This document shows positions 17,154 through 24,675 of a stretch of DNA of 40,984 nucleotides, piece by piece. Position 1 is the first letter of the stretch. Every line of letters begins with the position of its first letter. This stretch comes from an uncultured Roseburia sp. (lineage in GTDB: Bacteria > Bacillota > Clostridia > Lachnospirales > Lachnospiraceae), in NCBI GenBank assembly GCA_947070915.1, contig CAMTDY010000004.1:1-40984 (forward strand). The letters run 5' to 3'. A program made the position numbers and the translations under genes. Below the pieces are notes generated by a model. That model had not been told where the DNA came from and ran no database searches. It was given only the letters and a program-made list of their open reading frames with translations.

Positions 17154-18002
17154 ATGCGAGAATTGTCCAGATACCGAAAGAACAGACGCTTTTATGCAGG
17201 CAGAAGAAAGAAGACAGGTATTCTCATCCGTGATGAAAACTATTTGATAAAATACCGGAGACGGTTACCGGAGGGAGCGGTCTGTGATCATGTGTCTGAA
17301 TATCTGGGGAGTCATATCTTTGACATGCTGGGAGTCTCCACTCAGGATACCTGGTTGGGAAAGTACCGGGGAGAGGAAGTAGTCCTGTGCAGAGATTTTA
17401 CTTCCAATGAGGCAGTTTTCCTCTCTTTTGACCAGCTGGGGGAATATTTTACGGATCTTACAGACAGACCGGTTCTGTATGAATACGATCAGATCATGGA
17501 GGTGCTGAACAGGATTTTTGACATTTCCACAGCAAAAGTAATGATCAATACTTTTTGGGACATGGTTGTCATCGATGCTTTCGTGGCAAATGGGGAGCGG
17601 GACGGGAGCAGCTGGGGATTTTTAAAGAAGGGAGAGCAGTATTCGCCGGCGCCAGTGCTGGGCAGCGATTCCTGTCTTTTTCCGGAGGTTGTCACAGATG
17701 AGCAGTGCCGGGAAATACTGGCTTCCAAGGAAGAGATGGAACGCAGGATCTTTGAAATGCCGGTACCAAAGCTTCTATATAAAGGAAGAGTACATTCCTA
17801 TTATGATATGATTTCAGGCCACTATTTCAAAGAGTGTGACAAGGCGTTGTGGAGAATGATCCAGAAAATAGATTTTGCGGCGGTAAATTATCTTGTAGAG
17901 AGTGTGGCGTTTACCAGCAGCATTAGAAAGAAATTTCTCATGACGGTATTGGAAGAAAGGTATAAGAACCTCCTGCTGAAGCCCTTTGAAAAGAGGATGT
18001 AA
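17154..18002 (+). CDS. HipA/CtkA-like protein with altered catalytic residues (candidate pseudokinase)
   Basis: These 282 residues follow the outline of HipA-like kinases of Firmicutes. SEYLGSHIFDMLGVSTQDTWLG and a CRDF segment occupy the N-lobe, with a possible ATP lysine in YLIKY. FWDMVVIDAFVANGERDGSSWGFL corresponds to the catalytic loop, which in active members, as I remember them, reads about DALIGNxDRHxxNWGFL. Here the catalytic Asp position is Glu148, His is Asp150 and Asn is Ser153. The metal-binding stretch, normally YDxGSC, is LGSDSC (169-174), so the Asp is displaced by two. The glycine-rich loop is also weak. I infer reduced or no kinase activity. The stop is 18 bp before the next gene, so co-expression is likely. 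Family membership is fairly secure; loss of activity is inference. Confidence 0.75.
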   Translation: MRELSRYRKNRRFYAGRRKKTGILIRDENYLIKYRRRLPEGAVCDHVSEYLGSHIFDMLGVSTQDTWLGKYRGEEVVLCRDFTSNEAVFLSFDQLGEYFTDLTDRPVLYEYDQIMEVLNRIFDISTAKVMINTFWDMVVIDAFVANGERDGSSWGFLKKGEQYSPAPVLGSDSCLFPEVVTDEQCREILASKEEMERRIFEMPVPKLLYKGRVHSYYDMISGHYFKECDKALWRMIQKIDFAAVNYLVESVAFTSSIRKKFLMTVLEERYKNLLLKPFEKRM

Positions 18003-18020
18003 AGCGGCCAGGAAAGAGGT

Positions 18021-18926
18021 GTGTTGAAGGTTATGCAGGAAAACAGCCAGCCATGGAATGCGTATACAGCCCCGTTGTCCGGCGAGCTGGTCAGCACCAA
18101 TGCAGGTGTGATTAAAGCAGTAGGCTGTTATGGTGAAAAATATAGTGTGGGAAAAATTGAATACCAGTTATTTTCAGAAGCCGGTTATCAGTATGTGATC
18201 TCACCATACTGGGATGTGGTGGATGGTCTGGGGGAAGAAGTATTTCAGGGGATTCCTGGGATCGCCATGGAACTCCGGAGAAAACACTATTACCGTGCGA
18301 ACAGGCAGCCAGTATTTCTATCCATGCGAAGCCCGTCGGAAAAAAGGGAAGATCTGGAAGAACTTCTGGAGGATGCGGGAATGGATTCCTATGACCGGTT
18401 AGAGTGGCTGATACGGACACCGAGGCAAAGCGGTTGTGATAATCTGATCCTGGAACCGTACCGGGAGGAGGTCAGAGAGTTTGATTATGATGGGCTGGAT
18501 ACTCTGTTGTGCCAGCTGCAATACGGGGACCAGGTTCTGATCAGCAGTCATAGTGCTGTCTCCAATAATCCCTCGGTCTACACAGAGCACCTGCTCCGCA
18601 TGGTAGCGGCAGGGGCAGTGATAAAATTTCAGAAGGAAAAAATTGTAATAGACAAAAAAATAAGAAGCGCCATATTATCTATTCTTCAGAGACAATATTA
18701 TGCGGGAAAGAATCTTCAGATCCTCAAACACCGCCAGGGAGTAGAAGGGGCAAAAGGCAGAGGGGCTTACCGGGGACGCCGGCCGATGCAGATTGAACCC
18801 GGGAGGCTTCAAAAAGTATCTGACCTGTTCCATGCAAAAAAGATATCCGAAGCAGAGGCGATGCAGCGTCTGGGAATTGTGTCCAGGTCTACATTTTACA
18901 GGAAACTGAAAGACCTAAGAGAATGA
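18021..18926 (+). CDS. Resolvase-like DNA-binding protein lacking a recognisable catalytic serine region
   Basis: The C-terminal half resembles the end of small serine recombinases. LQYGDQVLISSHSAVSNN sits where active enzymes have the DRLGRS-type arginine motif. A helical linker follows, then GRRPMQIEPGRL and a Hin-type helix-turn-helix at about residues 265-300 (EAMQRLGIVSRSTFYRKLKDL). The N-terminal 170 residues do not show the usual YxRVS catalytic serine, and I do not recognise them. They include VFLSMRSPSEKREDLEELLE and YDRLEWLIRT. The start is uncertain: GTG at 18021, TTG at 18024 and ATG at 18033 are all possible. A DNA-binding role with the upstream HipA-like protein is inferred. It could also be a diverged recombinase whose active site I fail to see. 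Confidence 0.65.
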   Translation: MLKVMQENSQPWNAYTAPLSGELVSTNAGVIKAVGCYGEKYSVGKIEYQLFSEAGYQYVISPYWDVVDGLGEEVFQGIPGIAMELRRKHYYRANRQPVFLSMRSPSEKREDLEELLEDAGMDSYDRLEWLIRTPRQSGCDNLILEPYREEVREFDYDGLDTLLCQLQYGDQVLISSHSAVSNNPSVYTEHLLRMVAAGAVIKFQKEKIVIDKKIRSAILSILQRQYYAGKNLQILKHRQGVEGAKGRGAYRGRRPMQIEPGRLQKVSDLFHAKKISEAEAMQRLGIVSRSTFYRKLKDLRE

Positions 18927-18982
18927 GGTTTTGGTTTTGTCAAAAATTGCGATGGCTTTTACCAAAAAAGACGTTTTTCCCC

Positions 18983-19011
18983 TTGCTTTTTTCCATAAAA
19001 ATAGTTATTAT
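18983..19011 (+). promoter_or_regulatory. Promoter before the 47-codon gene and zinc-ribbon/TPR gene
   Basis: TTGCTT (18983-18988) and TATTAT (19006-19011) are separated by 17 bp. They lie 67 bp upstream of a start codon with a perfect ribosome site. Confidence 0.7.
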
Positions 19012-19078
19012 GTTTCATAGGGCATTTGCCAGGTGACGATAATTGACGATGGCCATTAAGCTAAAAGGAGGTCAGAAG

Positions 19079-19222
19079 ATGATAAATTTTGAGGAAGAAC
19101 TTGAAAAATATGAACCAAGCCTGGACGTGGAACAGGTGGAAAATGTGGTAAATAATAATAATCTTACGGATGTGACAGATATTGTGAGAGAGTTGATATC
19201 AGAAACCAGGTCAACGGTGTGA
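19079..19222 (+). CDS. Small acidic protein of 47 residues, unknown function
   Basis: This short frame starts with ATG eight bases after an ideal AAAGGAGG and follows a good promoter. It encodes MINFEEELEKYEPSLDVEQV and ends ELISETRSTV, with a run of four Asn in the middle (residues 25-28). It is strongly acidic, has no membrane segment or Cys, and could form two helices. Its stop is 28 bp before the zinc-ribbon/TPR gene, so the two are probably one transcript. I do not recognise the family. The coding claim rests on the ribosome site, promoter and position. Confidence 0.65.
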   Translation: MINFEEELEKYEPSLDVEQVENVVNNNNLTDVTDIVRELISETRSTV

Positions 19223-19250
19223 AGCACGGGAAAGAATTAGGAGGATTTCA

Positions 19251-20648
19251 ATGAGATGTCCAAGATGTGATGCAAACATAAACGATGAGATGGATATTTG
19301 CAGATTTTGTGGACAGGATCTGTCGATCATATATCATGTAAGAAGAATTTCAAATGCATACTACAATATGGGACTGGAGAAAGCGCAGGTGCGCGATCTC
19401 TCTGGGGCAGTCATGGTATTGAAAAAAAGCCTGCAGTTTGATAAATACAATACCAATGCCCGCAATCTTCTGGGGCTTGTTTACAACGAGCTGGGGGAGA
19501 CTGTGGCGGCATTGAGCGAATGGGTGCTCAGCCGGTATCTTCAGCCGGAAAATAACCGGGCGCAGTATTATATTAATGTCATCCAGAAGAACCAGACAGC
19601 GCTGGATGCGGTAAACCAGACGATAAAAAAGTATAATTCTGCCCTGAGTGCGGCCAAGGGAGGCAATGAGGATCTGGCAGTGATCCAGCTGAAAAAGGTG
19701 GTCAGCCTGAATCCGAAGTTTGTCCGCGCCCTGCAGCTTCTGGCATTGTTATATATGAAGTCCAAAGAGTACTCGAAAGCTGCCAAGTGCCTCAAACGTG
19801 CGAGGCGGATTGACTACAATAATACGACAACCCTGCGTTATATGCAGGAGATCGGGGACAAATTCAGCGAAAATGGAGGAAAGGGCCGGGATGATTCAGC
19901 CAGGTCATACCGTCAGCAGCCCAAAAAGGATCCTCTGGCAAATGTACAGCCGGTAGGTGCTTATAAAGAAGAAAAGCGGCATTGGATGCCGGTGATCAAC
20001 GTGATCATTGGGGTAATCATTGGTCTTGTTGTCAGTTTTGTGCTGATCCGCCCGACGCTTCTTGGAAACAACCTGGGTAATAATTCAGACAGCATTGCAG
20101 AAAACAATCAGCAGTTATCCGTGAAGGAGGCCCAGCTGTCATCCATGCAGAAACAGAAAGAAAAACTGGAACAGGATGTGGCCAAACTCCAGAAGAAACT
20201 GGATGAAGGGGAAGACGCCAGCACTGCAAAGCTGGAACTGAGCAACAATCTTCTTCTGGCTGTCAAGTATTATAATGATGGGGACAGGCTTCTTGCTGCC
20301 AGTACGGTGAGCCAATACAAGGAGTCGGATTTTGAGAAGGAAGAGTTGAAGGAACTGTATAAAATGGTTTCTAAAAAAATCACCCAGGAAGATATAAAAA
20401 ATCTCTTTGAGCAGGGAAGAGCTGAGTTTAACAGTGGGAAATATGACGAAGCAGAAAAATTATTAAACCAGGTGCTTTCTGTCGATGAGGAAAATCTGGA
20501 TGCACTGTATTTTATGGGCCGGGTGTATCACCAGAGAGGGAAGAAGAAAAAGGCCATAGAATATTACGAAAAGGTAATTGAGATCGATGAGACTTCCAGC
20601 CGGGCGGCGGAGGCGAAAACCCGCCTGAGGCAGCTGGGTGTGAACTGA
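19251..20648 (+). CDS. Zinc-ribbon, TPR and coiled-coil membrane protein
   Basis: This 465-residue protein of unknown specific function has a clear modular layout. An N-terminal zinc ribbon has Cys3, Cys6, Cys17 and Cys20. TPR-like helices span about residues 30-190. One membrane helix at about 248-266 (VINVIIGVIIGLVVSFVLI) is followed by a coiled coil (about 285-325, QLSSMQKQKEKLEQDVAKLQ) and further TPRs at the C-terminus (FNSGKYDEAEKLLNQVL and AIEYYEKVIEID). The ribbon and first TPR block should be cytoplasmic, with the second TPR block outside or the reverse. AGGAGG precedes the ATG by six bases. It is probably a scaffold for protein-protein contacts. The next genes are the spoIIA operon beyond a terminator. 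Confidence 0.85.
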   Translation: MRCPRCDANINDEMDICRFCGQDLSIIYHVRRISNAYYNMGLEKAQVRDLSGAVMVLKKSLQFDKYNTNARNLLGLVYNELGETVAALSEWVLSRYLQPENNRAQYYINVIQKNQTALDAVNQTIKKYNSALSAAKGGNEDLAVIQLKKVVSLNPKFVRALQLLALLYMKSKEYSKAAKCLKRARRIDYNNTTTLRYMQEIGDKFSENGGKGRDDSARSYRQQPKKDPLANVQPVGAYKEEKRHWMPVINVIIGVIIGLVVSFVLIRPTLLGNNLGNNSDSIAENNQQLSVKEAQLSSMQKQKEKLEQDVAKLQKKLDEGEDASTAKLELSNNLLLAVKYYNDGDRLLAASTVSQYKESDFEKEELKELYKMVSKKITQEDIKNLFEQGRAEFNSGKYDEAEKLLNQVLSVDEENLDALYFMGRVYHQRGKKKKAIEYYEKVIEIDETSSRAAEAKTRLRQLGVN

Positions 20649-20690
20649 TTTGTGGAATAGCCGGAACTAGATTTACATGAGAAAAAGCTT

Positions 20691-20748
20691 AAAGAACTAC
20701 GGAAAAAATGTCGGACAAGCTGTCCGGATCACTCCGTAGTTCTTTTTT
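20691..20748 (+). terminator. Strong intrinsic terminator before spoIIAA
   Basis: AAAGAACTACGGA (20691-20703) pairs with TCCGTAGTTCTTT (20733-20745). An inner stem, TCGGACA/TGTCCGG, lies at 20711-20727, and a T-run follows. It separates the TPR gene from the spoIIA genes 40 bp away. I could not find a convincing sigma-H promoter between the terminator and spoIIAA. Confidence 0.9.
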
Positions 20749-20788
20749 GTTGGGAAAAAAGAAATCGATATAAAAGGGGAGGAAGAAG

Positions 20789-21097
20789 ATGGATAATTTT
20801 TCACTGGAAAGGAATGGCGCCAATCTGATCCTGCACATCAGCGAGGATCTGGATCATCATACAGCGGCTCAGATCAGCAGGACCATTGACGTTCTGATCG
20901 AGAAGGGAAACGTAAAGAATATTGTATTTGATTTTGAGGGAATGACATTTATGGACAGCTCCGGAATCGGCATGGTCATGGGAAGATACCGGAAAATACA
21001 GTATTTTGGCGGAAATGTTTATGTGACCGGAGTAGGCGCCGGCATTGACCGGATCTTTTCCATGTCCGGACTCTATAAGATCATCCAGAGGGTTTGA
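20789..21097 (+). CDS. spoIIAA: Anti-sigma F factor antagonist SpoIIAA (STAS domain)
   Basis: This protein releases sigma F from SpoIIAB in the forespore. The 102-residue STAS domain contains the phosphorylation motif MDSSGIGMVMGRY. Ser58 falls at the same residue number as the phosphorylated Ser58 of Bacillus subtilis SpoIIAA. GGGGAGG precedes the ATG. It is first in the canonical spoIIAA-spoIIAB-sigF order, 69 bp before spoIIAB. The assignment is very secure from sequence and context together. Confidence 0.96.
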   Translation: MDNFSLERNGANLILHISEDLDHHTAAQISRTIDVLIEKGNVKNIVFDFEGMTFMDSSGIGMVMGRYRKIQYFGGNVYVTGVGAGIDRIFSMSGLYKIIQRV

Positions 21098-21166
21098 GGA
21101 ATTGAAAGCATCATGCCATATGCAGAAATGTAAATGCGCGGGAACAGCGCAGAATTGGAGGATAAG

Positions 21167-21607
21167 ATGAATACATACAATGAAATGAAACTGGAATTTA
21201 GCAGCTATTCAGAGAATGAAAGTTTTGCCCGTACGGTGGTAAGCGCTTTTATTGCCAGAATGGATCCGACACTGGAGGAGCTGGCAGATGTAAAAACTGC
21301 TGTTTCGGAGGCAGTGACCAATGCGATCATTCACGGTTACGAGAAAAATCCCGGAATGGTTACGATATATGGAAAGATTGAGGAAAATACAATCTACCTG
21401 GAGATTTCCGATACGGGGGAAGGGATCAGCGATATCACCAAGGCAATGGAGCCGCTTTACACATCCAAGCCGGAACTTGACAGATCCGGCATGGGTTTTG
21501 CGTTTATGGAGGCATTTATGGACGAGCTCCATGTGGAGTCAGAACCGGGGAAAGGGACGGTTATCAAGATGAAAAAAGTCATATATAGTGCAATGAATCT
21601 TTCATAG
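21167..21607 (+). CDS. spoIIAB: Anti-sigma F factor SpoIIAB (serine kinase)
   Basis: This GHKL-type ATPase binds and inhibits sigma F and phosphorylates SpoIIAA. The 146-residue form starts at the ATG at 21167, which has GGAGG six bases upstream. A longer open frame to 21134 lacks a ribosome site. Motifs in order are the N-box SEAVTNAIIHGYE, the G1-box ISDTGEGI and the G2-box SGMGFAFMEAF. The stop is 14 bp before sigF. Confidence 0.96.
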   Translation: MNTYNEMKLEFSSYSENESFARTVVSAFIARMDPTLEELADVKTAVSEAVTNAIIHGYEKNPGMVTIYGKIEENTIYLEISDTGEGISDITKAMEPLYTSKPELDRSGMGFAFMEAFMDELHVESEPGKGTVIKMKKVIYSAMNLS

Positions 21608-21621
21608 AGAGGGACTGGTCA

Positions 21622-22362
21622 ATGGAAACCATAGAACTGATAAAATTAGCACGTTCTGGGGATAAAATGGCACGGGACCAGGTGATACAAAAGAACATGG
21701 GGCTGGTATACAGCATCGTGAGCCGGTATGCAGGGAGGGGGTATGACACCGAGGAGCTCAGCCAGATTGGAGCCATTGGGCTGATCAAAGCCGTGGATAA
21801 ATTTGATATGCGTTTTGATGTAAAATTTTCTACCTATGCCGTACCAATGATCAGTGGTGAGATCAAGAGATTTCTCCGGGATGACGGAATGGTCAAGGTG
21901 AGCCGAAGCATTAAGGAAAACGGCTGGAAGATCCGAAAAGCGGCAGATGCTCTTTCCCAGAAACTGGACAGGGAACCTTCCATCGAAGAGCTGGCGGCGG
22001 CAACAGAGATTGCAGTGGAAGACATCGTTCTTGCGCTGGAGGCAAACCTGGAGGTGGAATCCATCCATAAACCGGTTTCCTTTGCCGATGGAAAAGAGGT
22101 ATCCCTGGAGGATAAAATTCCGGAAAAAAGTGACTGGAATGAACAGCTCCTGAACCGGATGCTGGTGGACCAGCTGATGCTGCTTCTAAACGACAAAGAG
22201 AAAAAACTGATCCAGATGCGGTATTACGACGATAAACCTCAGCGGGAAGTGGCAGAATGCCTCGGCATCAGCCAGGTCCAGGTAAGCCGGCTGGAAAAAA
22301 AGATCTTACAAAATCTGAGAAACCATATGAGTAAGGCGTATGGCCCGGCGGCTCCAGTCTGA
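21622..22362 (+). CDS. sigF: RNA polymerase sporulation sigma factor SigF
   Basis: This is the first forespore-specific sigma factor. It is 246 residues long. Region 2 reads GLVYSIVSRYAGRGYDTEELSQIGAIGLIKAVDKFD with FSTYAVPMISGEIKRFLRDD (-10 binding). Region 3 follows around residues 95-145. Region 4 carries the helix-turn-helix EVAECLGISQVQVSRLEKKIL. Position third in the spoIIA operon separates it from SigG, its close paralogue. Activity is held by SpoIIAB until engulfment-linked release. No terminator is visible right after it; a tRNA promoter follows. Confidence 0.96.
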   Translation: METIELIKLARSGDKMARDQVIQKNMGLVYSIVSRYAGRGYDTEELSQIGAIGLIKAVDKFDMRFDVKFSTYAVPMISGEIKRFLRDDGMVKVSRSIKENGWKIRKAADALSQKLDREPSIEELAAATEIAVEDIVLALEANLEVESIHKPVSFADGKEVSLEDKIPEKSDWNEQLLNRMLVDQLMLLLNDKEKKLIQMRYYDDKPQREVAECLGISQVQVSRLEKKILQNLRNHMSKAYGPAAPV

Positions 22363-22395
22363 ACTGGGTTAAAGAGACAAAAATGGAAAAAACTA

Positions 22396-22424
22396 TTGAC
22401 AAACATATATGTTTGTGATAGCAT
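22396..22424 (+). promoter_or_regulatory. tRNA-Arg promoter with an 18-bp palindrome in the spacer
   Basis: TTGACA (22396-22401) is followed after 17 bp by TAGCAT (22419-22424), preceded by TGA as an extended -10. The perfect palindrome ACAAACATATATGTTTGT (22399-22416) covers the end of the -35 and the spacer, which is the usual place for a repressor site. Confidence 0.6.
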
Positions 22425-22457
22425 ATATTTTGCGTGTTGACAACTACATGCCTAGAT

Positions 22458-22531
22458 GTGGGTTTAGCTCAGCTGGATAGAGCGTTTGGCTACGGACCAA
22501 AAGGTCGGGGGTTCGAATCCTCTAACCCACG
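22458..22531 (+). tRNA. tRNA-Arg (anticodon ACG)
   Basis: It folds as a complete cloverleaf. The acceptor stem is GTGGGTT/AACCCAC, the D stem GCTC/GAGC, the anticodon stem TTTGG/CCAAA with loop CTACGGA, the T stem GGGGG/CCTCT (two G.T pairs), and the T loop TTCGAAT. The anticodon ACG reads CGN arginine codons after A34 is changed to inosine by TadA. No 3' CCA is encoded. It is a single tRNA gene with its own promoter and terminator. Confidence 0.97.
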
Positions 22532-22534
22532 GTG

Positions 22535-22577
22535 AAAACTGCTAAATAAAGTCCTGGACTTTGTTTAGCAGTTTTTT
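22535..22577 (+). terminator. Intrinsic terminator after tRNA-Arg
   Basis: AAAACTGCTAAA (22535-22546) pairs with TTTAGCAGTTTT (22564-22575), and an inner stem AAAGTC/GACTTT extends it. A T-run follows. Confidence 0.92.
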
Positions 22578-22617
22578 TGAATCCATTTGTTTTCCTTATG
22601 AATTTTATAAAAAATAA

Positions 22618-22647
22618 TTGCGTTCCAGGCTTGACTTAGGATATACT
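22618..22647 (+). promoter_or_regulatory. Promoter of the YdjG-like operon
   Basis: TTGCGT (22618-22623) and TATACT (22642-22647) have an 18-bp spacer, 30 bp before the start codon. The match is moderate. Confidence 0.5.
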
Positions 22648-22676
22648 AAAAGTACACGAATGGAGGAGGTTACGAA

Positions 22677-23783
22677 ATGATACAATACAAATGCCCCAAA
22701 TGTGCAGCCAATATGGAGTTTGATGCGAAAAGCGGCCGGCTCAGCTGTGCATTCTGTGGAAACAGCCTGAATATTCAGGATTTTGCAAAGGAAAATGGCG
22801 GTGAATATGAAGCAGATGCGGCCAAAGAAAATGTGGATGAGGAAACCGGGGATTACCGTGAGGTTCACGAGGAAAAGTCAGATAATTTCTTTGATGAATC
22901 GGTTGTGAGTTACTGTTGCGATAATTGCGGTGCGGAACTGGTGGTAACAGAGGATACCACAGCTACGAAATGTAGTTTTTGTGGATCACCCATGATCCTG
23001 TCAGACCGGATGCAGGGGAAGAGAGCGCCGGTAAAAGTGATACCCTTCCGGGTGAGCAAAGAAGATGCCATTAATGCATTTAAAAAATGGTGTAAGAAGG
23101 GGCTGATCACGCCAAATGATTTCATGACAGCGGACCGTATTGATGATATCGCGGGAATTTATGTGCCATTTTGGCTGTATGACATGACTGGACAGGGAGA
23201 GGTTCACGCAGATTGTACCCGCGTGTCACATTATTCCAGCGGAAATTACAATGTGACGGCGACAAAACACTACAAGGTGTGGAGAAAAGTGGACCTGGAT
23301 TATGACTGTATTCCGGTGGATGCCTCTGAGCGGATGCGCGACGATCTGATGGATAAGCTGGAGCCTTTTTACTACGAAGATATCAAAGATTATTCTTCCA
23401 TGTACCTTCCTGGATATGTAGCGGAAGGATACAATTATACCGATGATGATCTGATGCCCAGAGTTCAGAAACGGGTGGAGAAATTTATGGACGAATATGT
23501 AAAAGGGACAATGAAAAATTATGCTTCAGTCCGCATCACGGAGCGGGATTACAACATTTTAAAGAAGAAAGCGGATTATGCGCTGCTTCCCGTGTGGATG
23601 ATCAACTATGATTACCGTGATGGGCAGTACGTATTTGCCATGAATGGAGATACTGGAAAGATCGTAGGTAAACCGCCTATCAGTAAAGTGAAAGTGATGG
23701 CATGGCTGTTTGGTGTTGGCGGAGGATTGTTTCTTATTCTGCGCCTGATCACCATATTTTTACTGGGAGGTGGTATCGGATGA
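22677..23783 (+). CDS. TFIIB-type zinc-ribbon membrane protein (YdjG-like)
   Basis: This 368-residue protein has an N-terminal zinc ribbon (Cys6, Cys9, Cys24, Cys27) and a second one around residues 80-103 (CDNCGAEL and CSFCGSPM). A beta-rich middle with GIYVPFWLYDMTGQG and CIPVDASERMRDDLMDKLEPF follows, and a hydrophobic C-terminal helix at about residues 341-365. This is the arrangement of Bacillus YdjG, which with YdjH recruits the SPFH protein YdjI and PspA to the membrane in envelope stress. GGAGGAGG lies 7 bp before the ATG. The stop overlaps the next start in ATGA, so the pair is coupled as ydjG-ydjH are. The functional link is inferred from order and domain content; no pspA is in the window. 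Confidence 0.85.
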   Translation: MIQYKCPKCAANMEFDAKSGRLSCAFCGNSLNIQDFAKENGGEYEADAAKENVDEETGDYREVHEEKSDNFFDESVVSYCCDNCGAELVVTEDTTATKCSFCGSPMILSDRMQGKRAPVKVIPFRVSKEDAINAFKKWCKKGLITPNDFMTADRIDDIAGIYVPFWLYDMTGQGEVHADCTRVSHYSSGNYNVTATKHYKVWRKVDLDYDCIPVDASERMRDDLMDKLEPFYYEDIKDYSSMYLPGYVAEGYNYTDDDLMPRVQKRVEKFMDEYVKGTMKNYASVRITERDYNILKKKADYALLPVWMINYDYRDGQYVFAMNGDTGKIVGKPPISKVKVMAWLFGVGGGLFLILRLITIFLLGGGIG

Positions 23784-24607
23784 TGAAGAATAGGCGTTAT
23801 TACATATTATTAACTGTATTTATGCTGGTTTTAACAGTGGCGGCCGGACTGCCTGGAAAAAAAGTTTCGGCGGCAGTACCGGAAGACTTCTATCTGGCGG
23901 GAAATGGGAACAGTCTTAAGGTTGAGAGCGCTGTGAACGATTATGCCGGTATTTATACCCAGGAACAGATAGCATCCTTTGAGGAAAAGCTGCGGAAGAT
24001 GCGTGAGGAGTACGATTGCAATGTGGTGGCCTTTGTGATCGATAACAATGAGTGGAACAGCAGTGAGCTGTCGGCGCCAGAGAAGGCAAGTGAATATTTT
24101 CTGAATCTGGACTCCCATAAAAGTACTGTTGTTCTCTGGCTGAATGTATGCCGGAATAACAGGTCGCTCTATGTGCTGGGGTATGGATCCGCAGAGCATA
24201 AGATAAACAGCGGTGAAGCCGACCGGCTGGCGAAAGATCTGCAGGGCTATGTGAAAGAGGCTCAGAGCGGGGCAGAAGATGCCCAGTTCAAGTATATTCA
24301 GATGATGAATGAATTTATCGGCCGGAGTGATCAGGAGATGCGTACCCCATATTTCTTTCTGACATGGTGGTTCCATCTGGGACTGGGGCTTCTGGCTGGA
24401 ACGATCGTAGTACTCATTTTGGTAAAAAATTCTGGCGGTAAGATGACGACAGACGGAAGAACTTATATGAATAAAAGTTTTTCTGAGCTGCTTGGACGAC
24501 GGGATATCTATACCCATACCACTTACGTACGGACAAGGAAATCCAGCAGCAGTAGTGGTGGAGGTGGTGGTGGACACAGCCACTCCAGCGGCGGCGGGCG
24601 GTTCTGA
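23780..24607 (+). CDS. TPM-domain membrane protein (YdjH-like)
   Basis: This 275-residue protein has a signal anchor at about residues 5-22. An extracytoplasmic TPM domain at about 50-185 carries NDYAGIYTQEQIASFEEKL and TVVLWLNVCRNNRSLYVLGYG. A membrane helix lies at about 200-220. The C-terminal cytoplasmic tail ends in a Ser/Gly/His-rich stretch, with SSSSSGGGGGGHSHSSGGG near the end. Such tails are usual in TPM proteins. The start chosen is the ATG at 23780, which overlaps the previous stop and has GGGAGGTGG upstream; the longer frame to 23702 lies inside the upstream gene. It matches Bacillus YdjH in order and layout. Confidence 0.88.
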   Translation: MMKNRRYYILLTVFMLVLTVAAGLPGKKVSAAVPEDFYLAGNGNSLKVESAVNDYAGIYTQEQIASFEEKLRKMREEYDCNVVAFVIDNNEWNSSELSAPEKASEYFLNLDSHKSTVVLWLNVCRNNRSLYVLGYGSAEHKINSGEADRLAKDLQGYVKEAQSGAEDAQFKYIQMMNEFIGRSDQEMRTPYFFLTWWFHLGLGLLAGTIVVLILVKNSGGKMTTDGRTYMNKSFSELLGRRDIYTHTTYVRTRKSSSSSGGGGGGHSHSSGGGRF

Positions 24608-24630
24608 TCAAACTGGAAAAATGACTAAGG

Positions 24631-24660
24631 AATTGTTAAAAGATGGCTTTTTAACAGTTT
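24631..24660 (+). terminator. Weak terminator or attenuator hairpin before the methyltransferase
   Basis: AATTGTTAAAA (24631-24641) pairs with TTTTAACAGTT (24649-24659), with one G.T. It is AT-rich and followed only by TTCT. It may reduce readthrough from the YdjGH genes. Confidence 0.4.
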
Positions 24661-24675
24661 CTATGGAAAGGAATA

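Noticed and set aside
18021..18926. Active site-specific recombinase with invertible DNA nearby
   Set aside because: No catalytic serine motif is visible, and no inverted repeats flank a promoter nearby.
20749..20788. Sigma-H promoter directly before spoIIAA
   Set aside because: No convincing AGGA and GAAT pair could be found between the terminator and the gene, so it is not annotated.
22399..22416. LexA (SOS) box in the tRNA promoter
   Set aside because: The Firmicutes LexA site has four bases between GAAC and GTTC; here six bases separate AAC and GTT and the flanking G/C pair is missing.
22458..22531. tRNA-Arg as an integration site of a mobile element
   Set aside because: No integrase, no duplicated tRNA 3' end and no change in gene type is seen on either side.
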